42,897 nt of DNA from Qipengyuania sp. (lineage in GTDB: Bacteria; Pseudomonadota; Alphaproteobacteria; Sphingomonadales; Sphingomonadaceae): positions 1 to 42,897 of the forward strand of contig JAIETR010000010.1 in NCBI GenBank assembly GCA_019745075.1, written 5' to 3'. Shown here in pieces: positions 8,726-19,426 of this stretch (the stretch's first letter is position 1; each line of letters begins with the position of its first letter). Below the pieces are notes generated by a model that worked only from the letters and a program-made list of their open reading frames with translations, did not search any database and was not told where the DNA came from. Position numbers and translations under genes: made by a program.

Positions 8726-9580
8726 GTGCAAACCGTCGCGACATTGGGCGTGTTGAGAAAATCGATCGACGATCTGCGCGCCGGCGGACGCACCGTGGCG
8801 CTGGTGCCGACCATGGGCGCGCTGCACGAGGGGCATTTGACGCTGGTGCGCGCGGCGAAGGCCAAGGCCGACCATGTGATCGCCTCGATCTTCGTGAACC
8901 CGCGCCAGTTCGGGCCCAGGGAGGATTTCGGCGCCTATCCGCGCCAGTTCGCCCGCGATTTCGAGCTGCTCGAAGCGGAAGGAGTGGCGCTGCTGTGGGC
9001 GCCCGAGCGGGCCGAGGTCTATCCCGAAGGCTATGCAACCAATGTCGGCGTGGCGGGGGTGAGCGAGGGCCTGTGCGGGGCCGACCGGCCCGGGCACTTC
9101 GACGGCGTGGCGACGGTGGTGCTCAAGCTGTTCAACCAGGTGCGCCCCGACATGGCGTTTTTCGGCGAGAAGGACTGGCAGCAGCTCGCGGTGATCCGCC
9201 GCATGGCGCGCGATCTCGACCTGACGCAACCGCATGTGGACGCCATCCACGCCGTTCCCATCGTGCGCGAGGCGGACGGGCTCGCGATGTCGAGCCGCAA
9301 CGCCTATCTCTCGCCCGAGCAGCGCGCCGCCGCGGCCGCGCTGCCGGCCGCGATGCGCGACGCCATCGCCGCGATTTCGGCCGGTGCGCCTCTGTCGCAG
9401 GCGCTTGGAAACCTCCACGATAGCCTCCTGGCCGCTGGCTTCGAGAGCGTGGACTATGCAGAACTGCGCGATGGCGGCAGCCTCGCCCCGCTCGACCAGC
9501 CCAGCGCCAACGCCCGCCTCTTCGTCGCCGCCCGCATCGGCGGGACGCGGCTCATCGACAACATGGCGTTAAAAGTCTGA
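8726..9580 (+). CDS. panC: Pantoate-beta-alanine ligase
   Basis: 284 aa. It condenses pantoate with beta-alanine using ATP to give pantothenate, the precursor of CoA. Visible motifs are the nucleotidyl-transferase HIGH-like box TMGALHEGHL, SIFVNPRQFG, FGEKDWQQL and the KMSKS-like loop MSSRNAYL. The start is GTG at 8726, with GGAGG at 8711-8715 upstream. panB and panD are not in the window, but coaBC, a later step of the same pathway, lies at 22.6-24.3 kb. A long inverted repeat begins at the base after the stop codon. Confidence 0.96.
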   Translation: MQTVATLGVLRKSIDDLRAGGRTVALVPTMGALHEGHLTLVRAAKAKADHVIASIFVNPRQFGPREDFGAYPRQFARDFELLEAEGVALLWAPERAEVYPEGYATNVGVAGVSEGLCGADRPGHFDGVATVVLKLFNQVRPDMAFFGEKDWQQLAVIRRMARDLDLTQPHVDAIHAVPIVREADGLAMSSRNAYLSPEQRAAAAALPAAMRDAIAAISAGAPLSQALGNLHDSLLAAGFESVDYAELRDGGSLAPLDQPSANARLFVAARIGGTRLIDNMALKV

Positions 9581-9773
9581 TTTGCGCAGAGAGGGCAGAG
9601 CACGCAGAGTTTTTTCGCTCGCAAAGGCGCAAAGGCGCGAAGATTTATTGGAGCCTGTGGCGCGGCCGCCATCCAATTCGCAATCCTTCCGAGTAACCCA
9701 CTACTTCCATTGCGCCTTCGCGCCTTTGCGAGCGCATCTTCGTCACTGCGCTCTCTGCGTCTCTGCGCGAACC
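9581..9773. repeat. Long imperfect inverted repeat, CGCAGAG family (copy 1)
   Basis: The outer arm at 9581-9592 pairs with 9760-9771 with one mismatch. Inner arms CGCTCGCAAAGGCGC (9616-9630) and the complementary stretch ending at 9734 match exactly. The left arm is phased: CGCAGAGAG, GGCAGAGCA and CGCAGAGTT in 9-bp steps, then CGCAAAGG units in 8-bp steps. The left arm holds one CAAAGGCG-type unit more than the right arm. About 85 bp of unrelated sequence lies between the arms. It fills nearly the whole gap between panC and the racemase gene. Confidence 0.85.
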
Positions 9774-9828
9774 AAACGCTTGCCAAGCTGAGCGTTCGCG
9801 CGCCATTCAGTTGCCAAGGGAGACTGGA

Positions 9829-10914
9829 ATGACCGAAAATTCGCGCGGGCCGCTGACCGGGCTCAGGGTGGTCGAATTCGCGGGGATCGGGCCGGGGCCG
9901 CATGTCGCGATGCTGCTGGCCGACATGGGCGCCGAGGTGGTGCGGATCGAGCGGGAGGGCTCGCAGCCGACCAATGTGGTGGTCGAGCGCGCGCGGCACC
10001 GCGCGCAGGTGGACGTCAAGAGCGAGCAAGGACGCGCCTTCTGCCTCGAAGCGTGCCGCCGCGCCGATGTGCTGGTGGAGGGCTTCCGGCCCGGGGTCAT
10101 GGAGCGGCTGGGGCTGGGGCCCGAGGTGCTGCTCGCGGCCAATCCGCGGCTGGTCTATGCGCGCATGACCGGCTGGGGCCAGGACGGGCCGCTGGCGCAA
10201 TCGGCCGGCCACGATCTCAACTACATCGCGGTGACCGGCGCACTCGACGCGATCGGCAGGGCGGGCGAACTGCCGGTGCCGCCGCAGAACCTGGTCGGCG
10301 ATTTCGGCGGCGGCTCGCTCTATTGCGCGCTCGGCATTCTCGCGGCGCTGTGGGAGCGCGAGCGCAGCGGCAAGGGGCAGGTGATCGACGCCGCCATCGT
10401 CGACGGCGTCACCAGCCTGATGAGCTTCTTCTTCGGCCTGCCGCCGAGCGCGGTGCGCACCACCGAGCGCGGCAAGGGCCTGCTCGGCGGGGCGGCGCAT
10501 TTCTACCGCTGTTACCGCTGCAAGGACGGCAAGGAGATCAGCGTCGGCGCGATCGAGCCGCTGTTCTACGCCGAGCTGTGCGAGCGCGCGGGCGCGCCGG
10601 CCGAGCTGCGCGAAGGGCAGATGAACCCGGCCAACTGGGACGGGCACGCCGAAGGGATGGCGGCGCTGTTCGCCACCCGGACCCAGGCCGAGTGGTGCGA
10701 TCTGCTCGAAGGCACCGACGCCTGCTTCGCGCCGGTGATCCCGCTCGACGAAGCGCGCGAACATCCGCACATGAAGGCGCGCGGTCTTTTCGTCGAGCAG
10801 GGCGGGCGTTGGCACACCGCCCCCGCGCCGCGCTTTGGCCGCACCCCCGGCCTGATCCGCGACAGCGCTCTCGACGGCAATGCGGTGGTGGCGAAATGGG
10901 CCGAAGGCGCCTAG
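9829..10914 (+). CDS. Alpha-methylacyl-CoA racemase (CaiB/BaiF family)
   Basis: 361 aa from the ATG at 9829 (AAGGGAGA about 8 nt upstream); a TTG at 9811 is less likely. The protein belongs to family III CoA-transferases. The residues that mark it as a racemase are present: MTGWGQDGPLAQSAGHD with the catalytic His, LVGDFGGGS with the catalytic Asp, and GAIEPLFYAEL with the catalytic Glu region. Racemases of this type interconvert (R)- and (S)-2-methylacyl-CoA esters so that branched acyl chains can enter beta-oxidation. An aldehyde dehydrogenase and a MaoC hydratase follow on the same strand, which suggests a small catabolic operon for branched or terpenoid acyl substrates (inference). Confidence 0.87.
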   Translation: MTENSRGPLTGLRVVEFAGIGPGPHVAMLLADMGAEVVRIEREGSQPTNVVVERARHRAQVDVKSEQGRAFCLEACRRADVLVEGFRPGVMERLGLGPEVLLAANPRLVYARMTGWGQDGPLAQSAGHDLNYIAVTGALDAIGRAGELPVPPQNLVGDFGGGSLYCALGILAALWERERSGKGQVIDAAIVDGVTSLMSFFFGLPPSAVRTTERGKGLLGGAAHFYRCYRCKDGKEISVGAIEPLFYAELCERAGAPAELREGQMNPANWDGHAEGMAALFATRTQAEWCDLLEGTDACFAPVIPLDEAREHPHMKARGLFVEQGGRWHTAPAPRFGRTPGLIRDSALDGNAVVAKWAEGA

Positions 10915-10936
10915 ATCGCGCGCCGAGGAGAAAACC

Positions 10937-12373
10937 ATGTACGAGTACACGCAGTTCTACATCGACGGCCAATGGGTCGATCCGGTCGCGCCCAACACCG
11001 TGCCGGTCGAGAACCCGGCCACCGAACAGACCATCGGCCACATCTCGCTCGGCAGCGCCGCCGATGTCGACAAGGCGGTGGCCGCGGCGCGGCGCGCCTT
11101 CGAGGGCTGGCAGTTCTCGACCCGCGAGGAACGCCTCGACCTGCTCAAGGCAATAGCCGCGGGGATCGAGAAGCGGCGCGAGGACCTCGCGCGCGCCGTC
11201 AGCGACGAGATGGGCGCGCCGATGTCGCTCGCCAGCGGTCCGCATGTCGGCCTGCTTGCCGGCCACCTCCAGACCGCCATCGGCATCCTCGAAAACTTCC
11301 CCTTCGAGCGGCAGGACGGCGACACTCTCCATTCGTGGGAGCCGATCGGCGTGGTCGGCATGATTACCCCGTGGAACTGGCCCTTGAACCAGATCGCCTG
11401 CAAGGTCTTCCCCGCGCTCGCGACCGGCAATAGCATGATCCTCAAGCCGAGCGAGATCGCGCCGATCAACGCCATGATCTTTGCCGAGATCATGCACGAG
11501 GCGGGCGTGCCCAAGGGCGTGTTCAACCTCATCAACGGCGACGGGCCGGGGGTCGGCACCGCGATCAGCGGCCATCCCGATATCGACATGGTCAGCGTCA
11601 CCGGCTCGACCCGCGCGGGCATCGCCATCGCCGCCAACGCCGCGCCCACGGTCAAGCGCGTGGCGCAGGAGCTGGGCGGCAAGAGCCCCAATATCGTGCT
11701 CGACGACGGCGCCTTCGCCAGATCGGTGGCGCGCGGGACCGCGGGGATGATGAGCAATTCGGGCCAGACCTGCACCGCGCCGAGCCGGATGTTCGTGCCC
11801 GCGGCGCGGATGGAGGAGGCCAAGGCGGCGGCGAAGGAGGCCGCGGAGGCGGTCATCCCCGGCGACCCCAAGGGCAACGCCACCATCGGTCCGGTGGTCT
11901 CCAAGGCGCAGTGGGACAAGATCCAGGCCCTGATCGAGACCGGCATCGCCGAGGGCGCGACGCTGGTCGCCGGCGGGCCCGGCAAGCCCGCGGGGCTCGA
12001 GACCGGCCATTACGTCAAGCCGACCGTCTTCGCCGATGTCACCAACGACATGGCCATCGCGCGAGAGGAAATCTTCGGTCCGGTGCTGTGCATCCTCGGC
12101 TACGGCGATCTCGACGAGGCGGTGGCGATCGCCAACGACACCGAGTATGGGCTCGCCTCGGCCATCACCGGCGAGGATCTCGAAACCGCGAAAAAACTCG
12201 CCCGGCGGATCCGCGCGGGGCGCGTGGCGATCAACGGGGGCTACGACATGAACGCGGCCTTCGGCGGCTACAAGAAATCGGGCAATGGCCGCGAATGGGG
12301 CCAGTTCGGCTTCCACGAATTCCTCGAGGTGAAGGCGGTCATGGGAGCGGGCCCCGGCAAGGTTCCGGCCTGA
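10937..12373 (+). CDS. NAD(P)-dependent aldehyde dehydrogenase
   Basis: 478 aa, normal for the ALDH superfamily. The start ATG at 10937 follows CGAGGAG. Visible motifs are the cofactor region MITPWNWP and KPSEIAP, the glycine motif VTGSTRAG, the catalytic Glu in ELGGKSPNI and the catalytic Cys in NSGQTCTAPSRM. It oxidises an aldehyde to a carboxylic acid; the substrate cannot be read from sequence. It lies 22 nt after the racemase, and its TGA overlaps the next start (TGATG), so the three genes are probably one transcript. Confidence 0.93.
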   Translation: MYEYTQFYIDGQWVDPVAPNTVPVENPATEQTIGHISLGSAADVDKAVAAARRAFEGWQFSTREERLDLLKAIAAGIEKRREDLARAVSDEMGAPMSLASGPHVGLLAGHLQTAIGILENFPFERQDGDTLHSWEPIGVVGMITPWNWPLNQIACKVFPALATGNSMILKPSEIAPINAMIFAEIMHEAGVPKGVFNLINGDGPGVGTAISGHPDIDMVSVTGSTRAGIAIAANAAPTVKRVAQELGGKSPNIVLDDGAFARSVARGTAGMMSNSGQTCTAPSRMFVPAARMEEAKAAAKEAAEAVIPGDPKGNATIGPVVSKAQWDKIQALIETGIAEGATLVAGGPGKPAGLETGHYVKPTVFADVTNDMAIAREEIFGPVLCILGYGDLDEAVAIANDTEYGLASAITGEDLETAKKLARRIRAGRVAINGGYDMNAAFGGYKKSGNGREWGQFGFHEFLEVKAVMGAGPGKVPA

Positions 12374-12828
12374 TGGCGGGCCGCTTCTTCGATGAATGGA
12401 AAGTCGGCGACCGCATCGAGCACGAAATCCGCCGCACGGTGACCGAAACCGACAATCTCCTGTTCTCGACCATGACGCACAACCCGCAGCCCCTCCACAT
12501 CGACGCCGAGGCGGCGGCGCGGAGCGAGTTCGGGCAAATCCTCGTCAACGGCACCTTCACCTTCGCGCTGATGGTGGGGCTGTCGGTGGGCGACACCACG
12601 CTGGGAACGCTGATCGCCAACCTCGGCTACGACAAGCTGGTGATGCCGGGACCGGTTTTCCTCGGCGATACGCTGCGCGCCACCAGCGAGGTCGTCGCGC
12701 TCAAATCCAGCAAGTCGCGGCCCGGGGCGGGGATCGTCACCTTCCTCCACGAATGCCTGAACCAGCGCGACGAGGTCGTTTGCCGCTGCGAGCGCGCGGC
12801 GCTGCTCAAGGGCCCGCAGCCCGGCTGA
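12373..12828 (+). CDS. MaoC family hot-dog dehydratase (enoyl-CoA or mesaconyl-CoA hydratase-like)
   Basis: 151 aa. This is a single hot-dog domain with the hydratase signature at about residues 33-47 ([13 protein letters not shown]), which places the catalytic Asp/His pair in the conserved position, and [18 protein letters not shown] as the hot-dog helix. MaoC proteins add water to, or remove it from, enoyl-CoA thioesters. Its ATG shares bases with the TGA of the aldehyde dehydrogenase gene. Together with the racemase it supports CoA-ester catabolism as the job of the operon; whether it acts on enoyl-CoA, mesaconyl-CoA or a related ester is open. Confidence 0.87.
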   Translation: MAGRFFDEWKVGDRIEHEIRRTVTETDNLLFSTMTHNPQPLHIDAEAAARSEFGQILVNGTFTFALMVGLSVGDTTLGTLIANLGYDKLVMPGPVFLGDTLRATSEVVALKSSKSRPGAGIVTFLHECLNQRDEVVCRCERAALLKGPQPG

Positions 12829-12932
12829 GCCGGTTACACTCCGCGACACGGTGCCCTCTCGCGGGGCGCGGGGAAACTTGTCATTCACCTGCTTGCGCCT
12901 ACATTGGACAGGCGAAAGGACCGGGCAAACTC

Positions 12933-14891
<1,959 letters not shown>

Positions 14892-14969
14892 ATTCTCTCA
14901 GCCGGAGTTCCGTCAACCGCCGTTCATGTCGGACCGCGCAGACACTCCTAACCTAGGGGGAGTGTCCGA

Positions 14970-15347
14970 GTGAGCACCAAACTTTTGGCCGCGCCGGCGT
15001 TACTTTGGACGGCGGCAGCATTCGCAGCGCCGGCGGACGTCAACGCGCAGGCTTTTTATGTCGACGCAAGGGCGCTCGAGGCCAGGGGCCTGGGCGCGAT
15101 TTTCGACAAGCGGCTCAAGCCGATGATCGCGCAGATGAAAGATGCGAGCACGCGCACGCGGTCGGCCAATCTCGCGGCGAAGGCTGCCGGCGAGCCGCTC
15201 TATTGCCCGCCCGAGAGCACCAAGCGCGGTATGGGCTCGCGGCAGGTGATCGCCATACTGGGCCGTTTGCCCGAGAGCGAACGGCGCTCGCTGACCCTGG
15301 TCGAGGCTTGGCGCCGCGCGATGGCGAAAGAATATCCCTGCGGCTGA
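14970..15347 (+). CDS. Small secreted protein resembling the Rap1a/Tai domain
   Basis: 125 aa from a GTG at 14970 with AGGGGGAG upstream. Residues 1-27 form a Sec signal peptide ending near ADVNAQA. The mature part has two Cys: YCPP in the middle and a terminal EYPCG. The layout YCxP, VIAILGRLPESER, VEAWRRAMAKEYPC resembles the Rap1a/Tai fold, a periplasmic immunity-type domain with a conserved disulphide and a C-terminal FPC-like end. No amidase effector lies beside it, so an immunity role cannot be claimed. It stands alone between ftsH and rpoZ. The resemblance is by eye and needs a profile search. Confidence 0.6.
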   Translation: MSTKLLAAPALLWTAAAFAAPADVNAQAFYVDARALEARGLGAIFDKRLKPMIAQMKDASTRTRSANLAAKAAGEPLYCPPESTKRGMGSRQVIAILGRLPESERRSLTLVEAWRRAMAKEYPCG

Positions 15348-15429
15348 GCGCGCGCGGCAGGCCCCGTAGGGGGTTGGCGTTTCTCCAGAGCCCTGGGGCG
15401 GCTAAGCTGGAGCGGAAATATTGCCGGGC

Positions 15430-15774
15430 TCAGCCGTCGTAATCGCCGCCGACCGAGGTCGAGCGGGCGGGCGCCGCGGCGGTAATGCGCAGCGCTTCGG
15501 CCGACTGGCTGAGCGAGCCCATCTCGTCGGTCTCGTCCTCGTCGTCGGGCAGGATCTTCTGGAGGTTGACCACCGCCGATTCGCGCAGCTCGGTCGGGCG
15601 CACGGTCTCGTCGGCGATCTCGCGGAGCGCGACGACCGGGTTCTTGTCGCGGTCGCGATCGATGGTCAGCTCGGCACCGCCCGAAATCTCGCGCGCGCGC
15701 TGGGCGGCGAGCAGCACCAGATCGAAACGGTTGGGGACCTTATCGACGCAATCTTCGACGGTGACGCGCGCCAT
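15430..15774 (-). CDS. rpoZ: RNA polymerase omega subunit
   Basis: 114 aa. The N-terminus [20 protein letters not shown] and the helix LAAQRAREI are diagnostic for omega, followed by [10 protein letters not shown]. Omega helps assemble beta' into the core enzyme. The C-terminal half is acidic ([10 protein letters not shown]) and then low in complexity, as in other alphaproteobacteria. It is divergent from the PLD gene and convergent with the small secreted gene. spoT/relA, the common downstream neighbour, is not here. Confidence 0.95.
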   Translation of the reverse strand: MARVTVEDCVDKVPNRFDLVLLAAQRAREISGGAELTIDRDRDKNPVVALREIADETVRPTELRESAVVNLQKILPDDEDETDEMGSLSQSAEALRITAAAPARSTSVGGDYDG

Positions 15775-15881
15775 TGTTCACTCCGCAGATGGACTTGCTT
15801 GTGGGGAAGCGGGCGCAGATAGGCGAGAGGGGCGGCGAAGTCAAGATTTGCGCGCGGCGATCCCTGCCGTAAGGTCGCGGC

Positions 15882-17099
15882 GTGAAAGCGGTCGATCGAG
15901 GAGCCGGGGCGGGGAGCGGCGGGCGCGCAGCGGACAAGTTCCGCGAGCCCGATCCGTTCTCGATCGAAGCGGCGGGTCAGACGCTGTCATTCTACCCCGC
16001 CGGCGCGGACCGGCGCGAGGCGATGATGGCGCTGCTGCGCAAGGCGCGGGTCTCGCTCAAGCTCGCCTTCTACATATTCGCCGAGGACGCCATCGGCCGA
16101 GAGGTGCGCGACGAGCTGGCCGCCGCGGCGCGACGCGGGGTCGCGGTAACCTTGATCATCGACCGTTTCGGCTCGGACGCGAGTGACGCCTTCCTCGCCC
16201 CGATCCGCTCGGCCGGCGGGACGTTTCACTGCTTCAGCGCGCGCTGGACCCAGCGCTATCTGGTGCGCAACCACCAGAAGATGATCGTCGCCGACGATCG
16301 CACCGCGATGTTCGGAGGTTTCAATATCGCGGACGACTACTTCGCCCCGCCGGAAGCGAATGGCTGGGCCGATCTCGCCATCGGGGTCGAGGGACCGGCC
16401 GTGGCGGGGCTGGTGCAATGGTTCGAGAAGCTGCGGCATTGGACGCGCGACGATGGCTCGCCCCGGTTTCGCGCGATCACCCGCGCGGTCGCCAGCTGGG
16501 ACTGGTCGGTCGAGGAGTACGGGGGCCGCGCGCGCTGGCTGGTGGGCGGGCCGACGCGGGGGCTGTCGACCTGGGCGCGCTGCGTCACCCTGGACATGGC
16601 CCGGGGGCACAAGCTCGACATGCTGATGGCCTATTTCTCGCCGCCGAGCCATCTCCTGCGCCGGATGGGCAGGATCGCCGCCAAGGGGCAGACGCGGCTG
16701 GTGATGGCGGCCAAGAGCGACAACACCGCCACGCTCGGCGCCAGCCGCTCGCTCTACCGCTATCTCCTCCGCCACCGCGCGAAAATCTGGGAATTCACCC
16801 CCTGCAAGCTCCACTCCAAGCTGATCGTTCTCGACGATGTGGTCTATCTCGGCAGCGCCAACTTCGACATGCGCAGCCTCTATCTCAATCTCGAGCTGAT
16901 GCTCGAGGTCAAGGACGCCGCGCTGGCCGAGCGGATGCGCGAATTCGTTTCGGAGCACATCGCGGCCTCGGAGGAAATCACCCCGGCGCTGCACAAGGCG
17001 CGGGCGACGCCGTGGAACCGCTTCCGCTGGTGGCTGGGCTGGGTGCTGGTCTCGGCGATCGACTATACGGTCAGCCGCCGGCTCAACCTGGGGCTGTAG
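15882..17099 (+). CDS. Phospholipase D-like protein, cardiolipin synthase type
   Basis: 405 aa from a GTG at 15882. Two PLD HxKxxxxD boxes are intact: NHQKMIVADD followed by MFGGFNI, and LHSKLIVLDD followed by LGSANFDMRSLYLN. The spacing and second motif match the bacterial cardiolipin synthase/ClsB group. There are no N-terminal transmembrane helices; a weak hydrophobic stretch near the C-terminus (WWLGWVLVSAIDY) may bind membrane. Probable reaction: phosphatidyl transfer between two phosphatidylglycerols or from PE. Its stop directly abuts the dnaB stop (17100) on the other strand, so the two genes converge with no spacer. Confidence 0.88.
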   Translation: MKAVDRGAGAGSGGRAADKFREPDPFSIEAAGQTLSFYPAGADRREAMMALLRKARVSLKLAFYIFAEDAIGREVRDELAAAARRGVAVTLIIDRFGSDASDAFLAPIRSAGGTFHCFSARWTQRYLVRNHQKMIVADDRTAMFGGFNIADDYFAPPEANGWADLAIGVEGPAVAGLVQWFEKLRHWTRDDGSPRFRAITRAVASWDWSVEEYGGRARWLVGGPTRGLSTWARCVTLDMARGHKLDMLMAYFSPPSHLLRRMGRIAAKGQTRLVMAAKSDNTATLGASRSLYRYLLRHRAKIWEFTPCKLHSKLIVLDDVVYLGSANFDMRSLYLNLELMLEVKDAALAERMREFVSEHIAASEEITPALHKARATPWNRFRWWLGWVLVSAIDYTVSRRLNLGL

Positions 17100-18617
17100 C
17101 TACTCGTAGCCCCAGTCGCTGTAGTCCCGTGTGGCGGGGCTGGAGAATTTGGTGATCTCCGCCTGGAACAGCAATGGCACAGGACCGGTCGAGCCGTGGC
17201 GCTGCTTGGCCACAAGCAAGGTCGCCTTATTGACCAGTGTCTCGTGCTTTTCTTCCCAAGTTCGATACTTGCTTTTGTCCTCTTCAGAACTCTTCTCGTC
17301 CGGAATCGGCGGCTTACTCCCTTGGTGATAGTACTCTTCGCGAAAGATGAACCACACCATGTCTGCGTCCTGCTCGATTGAGCCCGATTCGCGTAGGTCG
17401 GAGAGCTGCGGGCGTTTGTCCTCGCGTTGCTCGACCGCGCGGCTGAGCTGCGAGAGCGCGATGACCGGCACCTCGAGCTCCTTGGCGAGGGTCTTGAGGC
17501 CGCGACTGATCTCGGAGATCTCGTTGACGCGGTTGTCGTTGGCGCGGCCCGAGCCCTGGAGCAGCTGGAGGTAATCGACCACCACCAGGCCGATCCCGTG
17601 CCGCCGCTTAAGCCGCCGCGCTCGGCTGCGCAGCGCGGCGATTGTGAGCGCCGGGGTGTCGTCGATATAGAGAGGAAGTTCCATAAGCGTTTGACTTGCG
17701 TATGAAAGCTGCTGAAACTCATCGCGCTTTAGTTTGCCAGAGCGCAATTTCTCCGAAGATATCTTGGCTTGCTCTCCAAGTATTCGTGTCGCCAGCTGGT
17801 CGGCGCTCATTTCCAGACTGAAGAACGCCACCGGTCCACCATAATTGAACGGGCCACCGTCACGTTGGTGCTCAAGATGTGCCATCGCACAATTGAACGC
17901 AATGTTGGTGGCGAGTGAGGTCTTACCCATTCCTGGACGCCCCGCTACGATTACAAGATCCGAATTGTGTAAACCTGCGGTCTTTTCATCGATACTTGCA
18001 AGACCGGTGGTCTTGCCCGAGATACCCCCGCCCGAGTTCATGGCTGCTTCAGCCATTTTAAGCGCAGTAAGCGCGGCACTGCGGAAATCGGTCGCCTGCG
18101 AGCCGCCCGCTTCCCCCTCGGCCACCTTGTAGAGCGCGGCCTCGGCCTCGGCGATCTTCTCGAGCGGGGCGACGTCGGTGGCGGTGTCGAAGGCGGTCTC
18201 GACCAGCTCGCGCCCCACCCCCACCAGCTGACGCAGCAGCGCGAGGTCGAAGATCTGCTGCGCCAGCTCGCGCGTCGCGAGTAGCCCCTGCCCATCGGCG
18301 GTCAGCTGCGCCAGATAGGTGGTGCCGCCGAGCTCCTTCAGCCCTTCGTCGCCGTCGAAATAGGGCTTCAATGTCACCGGCGTCGCGACCGCGTTGCGAT
18401 CGGCGAGCGTCAGGATGCGGGCGTAGATGCGGCTGTGGACGGGTTCGAAGAAATGCTCGGGCGAGAGCGGAAAAGGCAATTCTTCGAGCACCTTGTTGTC
18501 GATCAGCACCGCGCCGAGAAACGCCGCCTCGGCCTCCGGATTGGCCGGCAGCGCGCGCGATGTCGTGGTCGCATCGGGGGTTTTGGCGATACGGTCGAGC
18601 AGATCGGTGGCGGGCAT
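17100..18617 (-). CDS. dnaB: Replicative DNA helicase DnaB
   Basis: 505 aa from the ATG at 18617 (MPATDLLDR); the open frame further 5' runs into a repeat and is not coding. The N-terminal DnaG-interacting domain (PEAEAAFLGAVLIDN) is followed by the RecA-like ATPase with Walker A GRPGMGKTS, Walker B VVDYLQLLQGS, and IALSQLSRAVEQR and DLRESGSIEQDAD. DnaB unwinds DNA at the fork as a hexamer. Composition is uneven: about 17160-17380 and 17670-18070 fall to roughly 45-50% G+C, while the rest is 63-72%. Both poorer stretches encode intact protein. The C-terminus ends DYSDWGYE. Confidence 0.96.
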   Translation of the reverse strand: MPATDLLDRIAKTPDATTTSRALPANPEAEAAFLGAVLIDNKVLEELPFPLSPEHFFEPVHSRIYARILTLADRNAVATPVTLKPYFDGDEGLKELGGTTYLAQLTADGQGLLATRELAQQIFDLALLRQLVGVGRELVETAFDTATDVAPLEKIAEAEAALYKVAEGEAGGSQATDFRSAALTALKMAEAAMNSGGGISGKTTGLASIDEKTAGLHNSDLVIVAGRPGMGKTSLATNIAFNCAMAHLEHQRDGGPFNYGGPVAFFSLEMSADQLATRILGEQAKISSEKLRSGKLKRDEFQQLSYASQTLMELPLYIDDTPALTIAALRSRARRLKRRHGIGLVVVDYLQLLQGSGRANDNRVNEISEISRGLKTLAKELEVPVIALSQLSRAVEQREDKRPQLSDLRESGSIEQDADMVWFIFREEYYHQGSKPPIPDEKSSEEDKSKYRTWEEKHETLVNKATLLVAKQRHGSTGPVPLLFQAEITKFSSPATRDYSDWGYE

Positions 18618-18707
18618 CCAGCCTCCATGCGGGAGCCGCGGTTTTGCCGCAAGCAGCCTTGCGCCAAGCCGAACCCGCGGCGCTTGTGGATAGCGGGGAC
18701 TCTTTTT

Positions 18708-18865
18708 GGTTTCGCGCAGAGGTCGCGGAGAAGCGCGGAGGGCGCGGAGCGGTTTCGCCGCGCCGCGGGCCCTTTGGGCCAAACCGATCGAATTCCCGAG
18801 GCGGCTTCGCCGCGACCGCGACATCCCCGCGTCTCTGCGATCCTCCGCGGTCTCCGCGCGAAACC
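18708..18865. repeat. Long imperfect inverted repeat, CGCAGAG family (copy 2)
   Basis: The left arm (18708-18741) starts GGTTTCGCGCAGAGG and continues in 9-bp steps (CGCGGAGAA, GCGCGGAGG, GCGCGGAGC). The right arm (18842-18865) ends CTCCGCGCGAAACC. The loop contains GCGGCTTCGCCGC at 18801-18813, the same mini-hairpin as in the TCACACAAAG-family copies. It lies between the divergent dnaB and UPF0262 genes, 90 nt and 53 nt from their starts, so it may overlap their promoter region. Confidence 0.82.
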
Positions 18866-18918
18866 GATGGGCACCCCCTTGCCGCCACCGTGCCGCATCT
18901 GCGAAGGCTCGCGCCCCG

Positions 18919-19422
18919 ATGAGCGAATCCGCGCAATCCTCCGGCGATCACCGCATCGCGCATGTCGCGCTCGACGAGGCGACCATCCTGTGGCGCAGCG
19001 CCGATGTCGAGCAGGAGCGGCGCATCGCGATCTACGATCTGATCGAGGAGAACAGCTTCAAGCCGCTGCGCGCGGCCGAGCGCGGGGCGAGTGGGCCCTA
19101 TCGGCTCAAGCTGGCGGTGGCCGACGGGCGGCTGGCGCTGGCGATCGCCGATGGCGAAGACCGTCTGCTCGAGGAGCTGATCCTCGGGCTCGCCCGCTTC
19201 CGGCGCGCGATCAAGGACTATTTCGCGATCTGCGACAGCTATTATCAGGCGATCCGCAAGGCCACCCCGGCGGAGATCGAGACCATCGACATGGCGCGCC
19301 GCGCGATCCACAACCGTGCCGCCGAGCTGCTCATGGAGCGTCTGGAAGGCAAGGTCGAAACCGATTTCGCCACCGCGCGCCGCCTGTTCACGCTGATCTG
19401 CGTACTGCACATCAAGGGCTGA
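18919..19422 (+). CDS. UPF0262 family protein
   Basis: 167 aa from the ATG at 18919 (GCGAAGG about 14 nt upstream). The protein matches the alphaproteobacterial UPF0262 family by its core: WRSADVEQERRIAIYDLIEE, FRRAIKDYFAICDSYYQAI, and the C-terminal RRLFTLICVLHIKG. It is soluble, alpha-helical and acidic in the middle. No biochemical function is known for the family. The GH25-like gene starts 4 nt after its stop, so the two are probably co-transcribed. Confidence 0.85.
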   Translation: MSESAQSSGDHRIAHVALDEATILWRSADVEQERRIAIYDLIEENSFKPLRAAERGASGPYRLKLAVADGRLALAIADGEDRLLEELILGLARFRRAIKDYFAICDSYYQAIRKATPAEIETIDMARRAIHNRAAELLMERLEGKVETDFATARRLFTLICVLHIKG

Positions 19423-19426
19423 ATCG

